Positions 1-8,114 are shown, counted from the stretch's first letter. The stretch is DNA of 40,958 nucleotides from Chara braunii (GCA_003427395.1 BFEA01000395.1:226301-267258), one strand, 5' to 3'. Program-made: numbers and translations. The notes: generated from the sequence alone by a model not told the origin.

Positions 1-187
1 AGGCGTCACACGAGAGTCGGTCAATAATCCAGAATAAAGTATGATTCGACAACGCTCGCAAAAATTCATTCACGTCGAAAATGACCTGACTCATCATCCC
101 ACCATCCCACAGTTCCCACTGGGCAGCTGCACGAATGAGTGCCATATAATGCCCGGGTCTATGTAAAATACAGGCAAAAATATGCGG

Positions 188-212
188 ATATATATATATA
201 TATATATATATC
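188..212. repeat. (TA)n microsatellite
   Basis: A pure AT dinucleotide run, followed at once by a purine-rich stretch. It accounts for the repeated Tyr-Ile translations in overlapping frames, so no protein is called here. Similar TA runs mark the ends of the hammerhead repeat family elsewhere in the window, but no body of that family is visible beside this one. Confidence 0.9.
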
Positions 213-359
213 GTCACAACGATATCAGAGCGCAAAAGCGAAAAAAAAAACAAGAAAAAATCAAATCATTTCTTATCTTCTTACTTACAACTCCCCCTGT
301 TCAAAACCTCTTGCGTCTATATGCAAATTAAAATATAGAGGCAGAGACAGAGACAGAGA

Positions 360-363
<4 letters not shown>

Positions 364-422
<59 letters not shown>
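364..422. repeat. (GA)n microsatellite
   Basis: About 59 bp of uninterrupted GA, preceded by a degenerate GACAGA lead-in. The open frames across it read as Glu-Arg or Ser-Leu alternations and are artefacts of the dinucleotide. Confidence 0.95.
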
Positions 423-425
<3 letters not shown>

Positions 426-526
426 CCTTTTTCTTCTGGGTGTCCCTCCTGGCCGCGACTCTGTGATTTCCGACCTGCATGTATATGTCTGCCGTAGCAT
501 ATCCTTCTCAGAGCACTACCGTAGGA

Positions 527-569
527 CATTTCAGACTGAATCGGGCAACTATTACGGCCAGATACGTAC
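527..569 (-). repeat. Inverted copy of the 194-bp tandem repeat core
   Basis: Read on the minus strand, this stretch matches the start of the tandem repeat at 1056-1446 (GTACGTATCTGGCCGTAATA followed by a GCCCGATTCAGTCT block). It shows that the repeat is dispersed and occurs in both orientations. I do not recognise its family. Confidence 0.7.
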
Positions 570-660
570 TGGAAACGCTCGCCGCAACTGAACTAAAAGC
601 CATTGCAAGCATGCTCGCTCTTACAGCAGCACGGGACAACCAACGCACGAGACGGCATTC

Positions 661-685
661 CCCTAAACCCTAAACCCTAAACCCT
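661..685 (+). repeat. Short interstitial telomere-type repeat (CCCTAAA)n
   Basis: Three full CCCTAAA units plus a partial CCCT. This is the Arabidopsis-type telomere heptamer. It lies internally with ordinary sequence on both sides, so it is an interstitial tract, or a telo-box-like motif, rather than a chromosome end. It is one of the better lineage hints in the window. Confidence 0.9.
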
Positions 686-797
686 CAGCAGAAGCAGTGG
701 AATAACTACTAAATGGGCTGCGCATTCTCACACCCACACCTTGAATAGTGCTTAATGTGAGATGGGTTAATACAAGGTGCATCGACTTGCTTTTTTC

Positions 798-873
798 ATT
801 ATTGATTATTGATTATTGATTATTAATGATTATTGATTATTATTGATTATTGATTACTAATCATTGATTGAAA
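798..873. repeat. TTGATTA-type minisatellite
   Basis: Imperfect tandem copies of TTGATTA/ATTGATT with occasional insertions. It is AT-rich and non-coding. Confidence 0.85.
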
Positions 874-1055
874 GAATTAATTAGTAATGACAAAAATCAG
901 GTGTTGGGGGTCAAAGAATCAGTCGCAAAGGCGGGAGAATGAGGGGGGGGAAGGTAGGGAGCCGCCGCGGCTGCAGAATCCGCCGGAGGACCGGAGAGCA
1001 TTTCCTCATCATTGGCTGATAAGGGCATACTCACTGACACTTGAAGACTTTTCTC

Positions 1056-1446
1056 GTACGTATCTGGCCGTAATGCTCGCCCGATTCAGTCTAAGATGTC
1101 CTCCTACTGTGAAATGCCCTAACCAGCCGGACGTCAATTTGTATAGCCTCCTGTCCCAGCCCACCGTCTAGATTCGCGCGTGCCAAGATGGAATACACAG
1201 TACATGGCTATTTATGCATCCATACACATCCGGGCGCTTGCATTTTGCTGTACGTATCTAGTCGTAATAGTTGCCCGATTCAGTCTAAGCAGACGCATGT
1301 CAATTTTTGCAATAGCCTGTCCCAGCCCACCCTCCCTTTCGCGGGTCCCAAGATATAGTACTACTGATATACATGCCTATTTAGTATATACCCATCCACA
1401 TACGGGCGCCCAACCAGCGTTGAAACCGGTAGGGAAGGATGCGTGA
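1056..1446 (+). repeat. 194-bp tandem repeat, two diverged units
   Basis: Units begin at 1056 and 1250. Both start GTACGTATCT followed by CGATTCAGTCTAAG, and both later carry TAGCCT..TGTCCCAGCCCACC and a CATCCA.ACA motif. Divergence and small indels show an old duplication. A third, inverted core lies at 527-569. No coding content is recognised. Confidence 0.75.
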
Positions 1447-1462
1447 GAACAGGAGCAATAGG

Positions 1463-1583
1463 CCATCGCTCCACTCCTCTCCACTTGTACAAACGACAAA
1501 AATCATGGCTGTGTATGTATCTTTCCATGTTCTAGCGGAAGATTCACTCGCGCTTTGCACATTTGGAGGGGAGTGGAGCGAGG
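1463..1583. mobile_element. MITE-like element, family M (full-length copy)
   Basis: Terminal inverted repeats CGCTCCACTCCTCTCCA (from 1467) and TGGAGGGGAGTGGAGCG (ending 1580) enclose about 85 bp. The interior carries the family motif CTTTCCATGTTCTAGCGGAAG and a TTTGCACATTTGG block. Related copies lie at 3530-3649, 32080-32182, 32313-32416 and 32443-32558. Small size, TIRs and several copies fit a non-autonomous DNA transposon. No transposase is present and the superfamily is unassigned. Confidence 0.75.
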
Positions 1584-1851
1584 CCTAGAGTAGACGCTGT
1601 ACGTCCATCGTTGTGATTCATTCGCATGTGCAAAAGTATCTTGGCCCACTGCCTGCCGTCTTCACCCCGAATAGAACGCCCGGTCTTTATAGCTGTATTT
1701 GGGGCAACTTTCAGTCCCGATGCAGCTCTCATGACAGGGCGTTCTATTCGGGGGACGACGGTAGCACTATTCCCATATTTCTTTGGGACCATTTCGTGAT
1801 ATTTTTCTGAATCATTCCAATTTGAACTGATGCCACAATATATCCACGTGC

Positions 1852-2059
1852 AATATATATATATATATATATATATATATCGTCAAATAGAACTGCCCGG
1901 TAAACCATAGGCAAAGAGGGAGGGAGAAGAGGACAACAAACGAGGGGCTGTGACAAACTGTTTCGTCGGAGTTTCACCGACTCATCAGGAGGCTGAACCC
2001 TAAAACAGTCTGTAGAATCCCCTCACTGATTACACTGTAAGTGATAATCCACCTTAACC
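1852..2059 (-). mobile_element. Hammerhead repeat copy 1 (putative Penelope-like fragment)
   Basis: Sense is minus. In order it has a region starting GGTTAAGGTGGATTATCAC, the hammerhead core (1952-1988), a pyrimidine-rich body with TTTGTTGTCC and GGTTTACCGGGCAG, then TTTGACG running into (TA)n at 1852-1880. The region upstream of the ribozyme is shared with copy 3 at 2381-2460, so the element extended beyond the ribozyme. Assignment to Penelope-like elements is inferred from the ribozyme and the (TA)n end. No protein is encoded here. Confidence 0.65.
1952..1988 (-). ncRNA. Hammerhead ribozyme core (best conserved copy)
   Basis: On the minus strand the core reads CTGATGA, a 5-bp stem II GTCGG/CCGAC with 7-nt loop TGAAACT, then GAAA. 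A short stem III follows (ACA pairing with TGT around a GTT loop), ending in C at the expected cleavage position (GTC). All invariant core residues of the hammerhead are present and the stem II closing pair is G-C as in the family. Stem I pairing between the flanks is not obvious, so activity is uncertain. It may need a partner copy or be a minimal or dimeric form as known for some retroelement ribozymes. Confidence 0.75.
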
Positions 2060-2217
2060 AAAATCAAAGTAGACTATCACTCACCCACACCAGATGGAAA
2101 ACTCTACAGACTGTCGGTTCACACCCCATCACAAGCCAGCAAAACACCCACGAAACAAAGAAAGGTCTGTCACAGCCAAGAAATACACTCCAGACACGCC
2201 GCTGGCACTAGAGGCAC

Positions 2218-2336
2218 ATATATATATATATATATAAACCGTAGGCAGAGAGAGAGAAGAGGACAACAAACGAGGGGCTGTGACAAACTGTTTCGTCGGA
2301 GTTTCACCGACGACTCATCAATCAGTAGAGGCTGGA
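2218..2336 (-). mobile_element. Hammerhead repeat copy 2, truncated at the (TA)n end
   Basis: Same body as copy 1 but it joins the TA run at TAAACCGTAGG, so the last about 20 bp (GGGCAGTTCTATTTGACG) are missing. It retains a ribozyme core at 2282-2321. It lies between copies 1 and 3, which are inverted relative to each other. Confidence 0.65.
2282..2321 (-). ncRNA. Hammerhead ribozyme core, variant copy
   Basis: Minus strand: TTGATGA (C3 changed to T), then a stem II 5' arm with a duplicated GTC (GTCGTCGG) opposite CCGAC, the same TGAAACT loop, GAAA, short stem III and GTC. The first core base is altered and stem II carries a 3-nt insertion, so this copy is probably impaired. Confidence 0.55.
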
Positions 2337-2380
2337 TATAATACTAGTATATCAGTTGTCGGCCAGTCGTTGCAAGGCGG

Positions 2381-2640
2381 GTTAAGGTGGATTGTTATCA
2401 CTTACAGTGTACTAATCAGTTAACAGGGGATTTTGCACCCTGTTTTTTAGTGTTCAGCCTCTACTGACCGATGAGTAGGTAGGTGAAACTCCCACGAAAC
2501 AGTTTGTCACAGCCCCTCGTTTGTTGTCCTCTTCTCCTCTTCTCCCTTTCTGCCTACTACGGTTTACCGGGCAGTTCTGTTTAACGATATGGTTTACCGG
2601 GCAGCTCTGTTTGAATATATATATGTTTGACGATATCTAT
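2381..2640 (+). mobile_element. Hammerhead repeat copy 3 with duplicated terminus
   Basis: Plus-strand copy starting GTTAAGGTGGATT, with ribozyme core at 2468-2508 and the standard body. Its terminal block GGTTTACCGGGCAG..TCTGTTT occurs twice, at 2561 and 2591 (30-bp period), before TA-rich sequence. It is inverted relative to copy 1, so 1881-2059 and 2381-2590 form a large inverted repeat. Confidence 0.65.
2468..2508 (+). ncRNA. Hammerhead ribozyme core, degenerate copy
   Basis: CCGATGA replaces CTGATGA (U4 changed). The stem II 5' arm is expanded (GTAGGTAGG) opposite CCCAC, the loop TGAAACT is kept, and then GAAA, short stem III and GTC follow. The conserved U4 change predicts loss of activity. 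Confidence 0.5.
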
Positions 2641-2666
2641 ATATGTATGTATACATACATATATAT

Positions 2667-2816
2667 ACAGCCCCTCGTTTGTTGTTCTCTTCTCCCTCTC
2701 TGCCTACGGTTTACCGGGCAGTTCTGTTTGACGATATATATATACATACATATCGTCAAAAAGAACTGCCACATAAACCGTAGGCAGAGAGGGAGAAGAG
2801 GACAACAAAAGAGGGG
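2667..2816. mobile_element. Head-to-head pair of hammerhead repeat bodies (copies 4 and 5)
   Basis: Copy 4 (plus, 2667-2732) begins ACAGCCCCTCG directly after a TA run and ends TTTGACG. Copy 5 (minus, 2751-2816) is its inverted partner across a central (TA)n at 2734-2753, giving arms of about 65 bp. Neither carries the ribozyme. Copy 4 begins at exactly the base that follows the predicted cleavage site in the ribozyme-bearing copies. Confidence 0.65.
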
Positions 2817-3256
2817 ATGCGATAAAGTATTTATTTATATATATATTTAGATTAATTAATCTAGACAGAGATATGACGATACGTTGAATTGACCGTGGCA
2901 CCAATTTTACTTCTGCTATTAGATGGATCCATGCCATGACATGAATGCATGCATACATGGGTAGATGGATTCATGAATGGATTCGAACCGCGATCGCCGA
3001 TTGGCATACTACCTGCAGGCTGTGGTAGGGGTGACTTGCCAGCATTCCTTTTACCGTCCAACCGACCAAGTGATTTCTTGCGCTGCGCTCTCTTTTTTTA
3101 TTTTTTTTCTCCCTCCTACACATCAAAAATCTCATCTCTCTTTAATGACGACATCTCAAGGCCGTCGCCCTTTGAAAGATAAAGAACAAAGAAAACAATC
3201 TCTCCTCTCTCTGTTCCCTTCCGACGGGCAAACACTCCTTTCGTTGCGTCCCGCCG

Positions 3257-3295
3257 TACATCCGTTGATCGGTTAAAATTGGATCAACGGATGTA
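3257..3295. other. Perfect 14-bp hairpin
   Basis: TACATCCGTTGATC and its exact reverse complement GATCAACGGATGTA flank an 11-nt spacer. It has no T-run typical of a bacterial terminator and no nearby gene, so it is reported only as a structural element. Confidence 0.7.
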
Positions 3296-3330
3296 AACAG
3301 AAGACTACCTGGTAGCATCACCTCTTCGCA

Positions 3331-3362
3331 AGCCTTAGCCTTAGCCTTAGCTTTAGCCTTAG
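3331..3362 (+). repeat. (AGCCTT)n hexamer repeat
   Basis: Five AGCCTT units with one variant (AGCTTT). It is not a telomere-type sequence. Confidence 0.8.
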
Positions 3363-3529
3363 GATGAAATGGAGGAGCCCAATAGATAAGCCCTCAATTC
3401 GGACGGTTCTCTTACCACCGCCGGGATGGAGGGCTTACACAGGGGCTTTCACCAAACAAAACAAAAAACAAAAAAAAGAAAAAGGATGAAAGACAGGCAT
3501 AAATCGAGAAATGGGGACTTTATACAAAC

Positions 3530-3649
3530 TACCACCAAACGTGCAAAATGAGAACGAATCTTTCGCTAGATAGATGAGAGAACAATATAGCACCGACATA
3601 TTTTGATCATTTGTGCATGTGGTGAGTACGGTACTAGTGCAGCGAGGCC
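3530..3649. mobile_element. MITE-like family M, decayed copy
   Basis: Carries GTGCAAAATGAGAACGAATC, a TTTCGCTAGA block and a TTTGTGCATG..GCAGCGAGGCCC end, in the same order as the full copy at 32443-32558. The middle and the terminal repeats have diverged. Confidence 0.55.
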
Positions 3650-4639
3650 CATGGTCTGAACACTCCTTGCCCTTCAGGGACGTGTGGTAATTCCACACCC
3701 GTAGAGATCCATCATTTTCGTACCGCAGCCTGGCCTGGCACAATGGCAGCCCGTCACGTGGCTACGCAGGGCAGGGAGGCGGATATATAGGCAGGCAGAC
3801 AGACAGTTGCAGAGAGGCAGACAGGCTGCTGCCCGTCTGATTGGTCATCCGGACCAGGCATGAACACAGGTCCCTGCAAGGCGCACAGTCATCCCATCCC
3901 CCGCGGCGAGGGCCCACTACTATTAGGGTCTGATCCGACTTCTTACAGGGACGTCACTTTTAGGCAAAATTTGGGATCCCACTTCTTTCCACGAAAGTAG
4001 GATCCCGCCCCTGAATGTCAGGGATGTGCAAACGGTCTCCTACACGACCGTGATCGCAGGGGCGGTAGTTCTTTTGGTTTTCGGGAGAGGCCGACCCCCT
4101 CTTCCATAGCAAAAAAGAAGACAGCATTTGTTTTTATTTTATTTTTTATCGGTCCAAATGGTAGTACAGGAATGTCCGCCTTCGGTGGACAGTGTGTGAA
4201 GGCCGGCATGGTACAGTAACCACGCGGTGTCCGAACGGACAGCACGAAACCCGACCCCGCTCACCCGCCCACAACAACCCGCCGCTTTCCTCGAAAAAGC
4301 ACCTCAAACACCGGGCAAGTAGGATTCCATTTTACTTGTACGTCCCTTGCGGACGGGCTCCGCTGAAAGTCGGATCAGGCCCTTAGCAAAGAGGATCGGA
4401 ATTTGGTGGATGAATGTGAACGTGATTGCGGAGAGGTGCAGAAAATTGCGATGGATCTGCTTTTCTGCATCTCTGCGGACCACCCATCCAGATTCAGTTT
4501 CCAATGCCCTTTCCCACGCCGACGGTCCGAATCGGTACGTTGAATCGAACTCCGCAGGCAACCGATCCACCAGTCTGATAATCATGGTCAAATTCAGAGG
4601 GTTTAGGGCCCAGTGGCCAAGGCAATATATGAAAAGAGT

Positions 4640-4710
4640 TCCAGATTCAGGGGTGGCAAGGGCTCCAATCCTTCTCTGTGAGGTGGAGCCCCTCCGCTGT
4701 CAAAAAAAGC
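4640..4710 (+). repeat. Dispersed repeat shared with 27655-27725
   Basis: TTCAGGGGTGGCAAGGGCTC, a GGTGGAGCCC block and CTGTCAAAAA occur in the same order on the minus strand at 27655-27725. The match is interrupted but colinear. I cannot name the family. Confidence 0.55.
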
Positions 4711-4752
4711 CTCTCCAGACCGAAAAGAAAAGTAATAAAAAAGTATTATGTG

Positions 4753-5249
4753 TAAGGGGCTGATCCCACCTCTTTTCTTTTTGGAAAGAACGCTAAAAGA
4801 ACCAGTTTTCGAGAGTCCATCCCGCTCACTCTGTGTTATAGAATTTGGATCCCACATGCCCACCAAATGCGCTACTTTTACTGAGGAGGCAGCGGGAAGT
4901 TGTGGGCGGCGAGGTAATCCTGGGCGGGAAGGTGTGTCCAGGTGGACACTTCATGGGGTGCGTGCAGCGGGCCAGAGGAGAGGACATTCCAAGACGATGA
5001 TGCGAACATCTCGAAAATGAAAAAAAAAATCAAAAACACAACACCTTCTTTTTCGGGGAAGGATACGGGCGTGGTGTCTTTTGGGTTTCGTAAGAAAAGC
5101 CTCGCCGCCAAATGCGCCCCGCATGCCACGTCCCGGGATGTTTCCACTTCCTCGAAAAAAAAGGGGCCCCTCCGCATCGCATGGAAAGAGGTGGGATCCC
5201 GAAAATCCCCTAAGAGTGCCTCGCCTACAAGGGGTGGGATCAGTCCTTA
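4753..5249. mobile_element. Possible TIR element of about 0.5 kb
   Basis: The left end TAAGGGGCTGATCCCACC is matched inversely at the right end by GGTGGGATCAGTCCTTA (5233-5249), differing by one indel and substitutions. A TA on each side could be a target duplication. The interior has several GATCCC/GGGATC motifs and no recognisable transposase. Confidence 0.45.
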
Positions 5250-6069
5250 AAACAACAAAGGTAAAAAACTTAAAAACAGCTAGAAAAACACTGTCCCCAA
5301 CGATTCCAAAGTCTTGCCTCAACGATATCCTAATTAGAGTTACGAATTTCCTAATCGGGGTTACCCGTAATTCCTAACGCTCAATACCCAAATTAGGGTT
5401 TCCACAAATTTCAAATCATCAACACAAATTCCAAATTCGTTGAAGCAATCCATCCCACCAGAGTCCTTAGAAAAGATTATTAATCTGCCTAAAGTGGCCA
5501 CAAAACCTACATCCACAGAGCAAAATTATTTTTTTTCAACAACCAACCAACTATAAAAAAAAAGGGAGAAAAACAACGTCTCAGGCATCTAAATCTACGT
5601 CCGATCATCATGTCCAACAAGAAGAATCAGCAGTTTGCCTAACATGGCATGCTCCACGGTAAGAATTGACAATGGAGTTCTCCTGCCAGTCCGCAGCCAA
5701 ACGTTCGCAGCAATCGCCCATTACAATCTGACATAAGGGAAGCCAACTGCGGGCAAAGCCTTCGTCATGCTCCAACAATTTACTCCCCTCGCCAGTCGAT
5801 GAGAGGCTCTCGTACAGCAAAGCGGCAAACACATCAGATATAGATGTTGATCATATAGCTCCAAATATGAAGACCACACGCGTCGACTCGGACGCGCCGA
5901 TCCCGGTTGCAAATAGCATATAATTGTTCGCATATAGCATATAACAGCACGCCGCCCGCGCTCCCGACGCAATTATTGGTAGCGCTAGACAAATTTCATA
6001 GCCGCATGCACAACTACTGCATAGTGGTAGAAAAAATCACATGTCAATATGTCAAACGACACACACGAG
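5250..6069. other. Non-coding stretch, nothing recognised
   Basis: It contains an AATTAGGGTTT-type sequence near 5390 and short A-rich runs. The short open frames around 5600-5970 show no family features I recognise. At 5917-5945 CATATAGCATATAA-like motifs recur. Confidence 0.5.
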
Positions 6070-6084
6070 ACAAGTTGAAATCAA

Positions 6085-6210
6085 TATTCTATTATTGTGG
6101 CAGCCACTGCATCAGATCCTGCTCCTCTTCAATTTCTTGCTCCTTACCCAGGTTGTGCTATGGGAGAATTTTTTCGAGATAATGGAATGCACACTCTAAT
6201 TATCTATGAT
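6085..6210 (+). pseudogene. atp1: Mitochondrial atp1 (ATP synthase subunit alpha) fragment
   Basis: Forty-two codons match a well-conserved internal part of the mitochondrial F1 alpha subunit, including [30 protein letters not shown] and LIIYD. In the intact enzyme this part belongs to the nucleotide-binding domain. Upstream, TTGAAA fits the preceding Leu-Lys but sits in another frame, suggesting a small insertion. Downstream of LIIYD the similarity stops abruptly and an unrelated AT-rich frame runs to a stop at 6298. It is a short fragment with no start or end, hence a nuclear mitochondrial insertion relic or a piece of mosaic organelle DNA. Confidence 0.85.
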
Positions 6211-6462
6211 TATCTAACCCTATATTCAATAAATGAATTTAATTTCTTATTAATTTCATTACCTATATCACTCTTCATTCGACTCGAGCCTTTTTTTTAG
6301 TTTCCAATTGTATATGGATTAATATCATACATAATGAAATTAGCAACGAAGAGTAGACATAGAGAATTACCATCAGAGAATAATAGTAGAATAGATACAT
6401 CCTAAACTTTCGCCCCCACAAGTTCATTACATGTAATTCATGAATGTATGAAGGCCACGAAG

Positions 6463-6549
6463 TGGGAGAGGCAAGATTCGAACCTACATAGAAATATAAC
6501 CTTCAACAGATTTACAGTCTGTCGCTTTTAACCACTCGGCCACTCTCCC
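6463..6549 (-). tRNA. trnY-GUA: tRNA-Tyr (GUA), mitochondrial type
   Basis: An 87-nt class II tRNA. The 7-bp acceptor stem GGGAGAG/CTCTCCC is perfect and is followed by an A discriminator with no encoded CCA. The anticodon arm ACAGA-CTGTAAA-TCTGT carries anticodon GTA. The D-loop contains GAGTGGTTAAA, a long variable region follows, and the T-loop is TTCGAAT closed by GTAGG/CTTGC, which uses wobble pairs. The sequence resembles plant mitochondrial trnY rather than the nuclear or plastid form. It lies between atp1 and nad1 fragments, so it is probably part of the same organelle-derived insertion. Whether it is expressed cannot be told. Confidence 0.9.
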
Positions 6550-6699
6550 GAAGAATTCAGTATCCGACAAGATTTGTCCTGTATTTTGTACTTGACTGAC
6601 TCTTGCAAGCCTCCAAGCACAAAGTGCAGCAATTCGGACATCTCCGCCGAATTGTTGGACACGAAGTGACGAAGTGGTGGCCAAAACTGCTTCAAAAAA

Positions 6700-6897
6700 T
6701 CGCCTTTACTGGGCAACATTGGTTTGCACGGAATGGAGAATGCTTTGAATAAGTGGGCTCAACAACAGGCGGCCGAAGGTCGAGTTATCCTAGTACTATA
6801 CGCCGATGATTTCGTTGTTCTTCACAAGGCTCGAAGAGTTGTTCAGGGCGCTCAAAGGTTCCTATCACAATGGTTCCACAACACAACCTTTAGGTAA
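6700..6897 (+). pseudogene. Group II intron reverse transcriptase fragment
   Basis: The frame reads SPLLGNIGLHGMENAL, then about 15 residues later VILVLYADDFVVLH, and ends in TAA after QWFHNTTFR. SPLL.NI.LHG and YADDFVV.H are the RT motifs around the catalytic Asp pair of organellar group II intron maturases. The N-terminal RT blocks and the maturase (X) and endonuclease domains are absent. The upstream sequence (6550-6699) does not continue the frame. It fits the surrounding mitochondrial fragments as a piece of intron ORF. Confidence 0.8.
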
Positions 6898-6988
6898 TAC
6901 CGGTGAAGTCCACTAATAAAGGTGGATCGCAAAGGATCCGTAGTACCCGCAATGTAATTTAATTGAATGAATAATTTCATGATTGAAT

Positions 6989-7126
6989 GTAAAGTATACC
7001 TACATTTAAATATGATAGTACCATACCATAATCAAAAGGTATTACTGCCCAAGCAACTAAACTTAACATAAATGTAATGACTGGAGTCATTATAAAGATG
7101 AATAAATTAGCACTACTTGGTCGTAG
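6989..7126 (-). pseudogene. nad1: Mitochondrial nad1 (NADH dehydrogenase subunit 1) fragment
   Basis: On the minus strand about 46 codons match NAD1, including [31 protein letters not shown] and LNVGILY. This is the transmembrane part before the quinone-proximal loop of complex I subunit 1. Similarity starts abruptly at 7126 and stops near 6989, shortly before a TGA. With no exon ends or start it is a relic. It is on the opposite strand to the atp1 and RT fragments. Confidence 0.85.
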
Positions 7127-7489
7127 ATAACAATTACAGGTAGGGCATCCCCGACGCCGCGTTTCAATACCCACCATCGTGTCATCATCAGGGGGTTCCT
7201 CCAGCCTTCTACCCCAAACTGTATCCCGGTTCATCCACTGACCCATTCCCGTTCTCACTTTGTGCCATCTGACGTTCAGTGAGACACGCTCGACCTGTAT
7301 AGAGGAACAGTTTTTCGGACGCTCTGTTTTTACCGCCAAATCCCAAACCAGACGCTACCACTTACCCTAGTTACTCAAACGGGTACCGTCACCCGTACTT
7401 CTAGAAAGATCTTGAACAAACCTGTTGATCTAGTGTCGGGCCTTTCAACAGGTATATTTCCAAACTAGAAGTCACCATGGCAGGTCACC

Positions 7490-7940
7490 GGTTCGAAATC
7501 CCGCCTACTAGTCGCCAGTTCAAACATTGACAATGGTTAAAAACAAAGGCTAAAAAAAAAAGAAAGGTAAAAGTAAAAAATACAGCCCCAAACTAGTTAC
7601 CATACGTCGCAGGTTCGAAACCCATTTCATACAATCTCAACAGTTTTCAAAAAAGTAGGTCATTGGTTCGAAGTCCCATGTAAGCCAGACAAAGAACTAA
7701 GTGACCTCTACTCTTAGTGCAGCAATCCAAGCCGCCAGTTCGAGCCTCCCGACAGACATCGATATATGGTAGCCCAGACCCCTGTCCATATATCATCCAT
7801 CAACGAAAATGGAGTGACAATTAGCCTGTGCACTTATCACAATCAAACAGTCCACAACAATAGACAAGTAATTTTCCAAACACATGTCTAACCAATCAAA
7901 CAGTTCACAACCAATCCAAGCCGCCGGTTCGAGCCTCCAG
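7490..7940 (+). other. Cluster of B-box/T-loop-like GGTTCGA motifs
   Basis: GGTTCGANNCC-like motifs occur at 7490, 7612, 7665, 7737 (AGTTCGAGCC) and 7926 (GGTTCGAGCC). This is the sequence of the tRNA T-loop and the RNA polymerase III B box. No cloverleaf is visible around any of them, so they may be tRNA-derived SINE remnants or a coincidental repeat motif. Confidence 0.45.
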
Positions 7941-8095
7941 GCAGACATCAATATATGGTAATCCGGACCCCTGTCCATATATCATCCATCAATGAAAATA
8001 CAGTGACAACTGACCTGTGCACTTATCCCAATCAAACAGTCCGCAGCAATACACAAGTAAATTTCCAAACACCTGTCTAACCTATCAGCATTTCA
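7724..8095 (+). repeat. 189-bp tandem repeat, two units
   Basis: Units start at 7724 and 7913 with AATCCAAGCCGCC(A/G)GTTCGA. Each continues with CAGACATC.ATATATGGTA, CCTGTCCATATATCATCCAT and CTGTGCACTTATC.CAATCAA in order. There are point differences throughout and no coding content. Confidence 0.85.
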
Positions 8096-8114
8096 TCCTA
8101 CCAAAAAAATCCTA

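Larger units (their letters stand above)
6070..7130. other. Mosaic of mitochondrial-derived fragments (probable numt)
   Basis: Four organelle-type pieces (atp1 +, trnY -, group II RT +, nad1 -) lie within about 1.06 kb, each truncated, with unmatched filler between them, for example 6211-6462 and 6550-6699. The surroundings are nuclear-type repeats, so insertion of mitochondrial DNA into the nucleus is the simplest reading. An assembly chimera with mitochondrial reads is the alternative. Confidence 0.7.

Noticed and set aside
139-591. 150-codon open frame with Glu-Arg repeats
   Set aside because: The core is a GA microsatellite read in frame, with a TA microsatellite upstream; similar frames exist on the other strand.
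2940-3010. Possible tRNA on the minus strand from GGTTCGAATCC
   Set aside because: Only a T-loop-like motif is present; no acceptor, D or anticodon arms can be paired.
3331-3362. Telomere-like hexamer
   Set aside because: AGCCTT is not a known telomere unit and is only five copies long.
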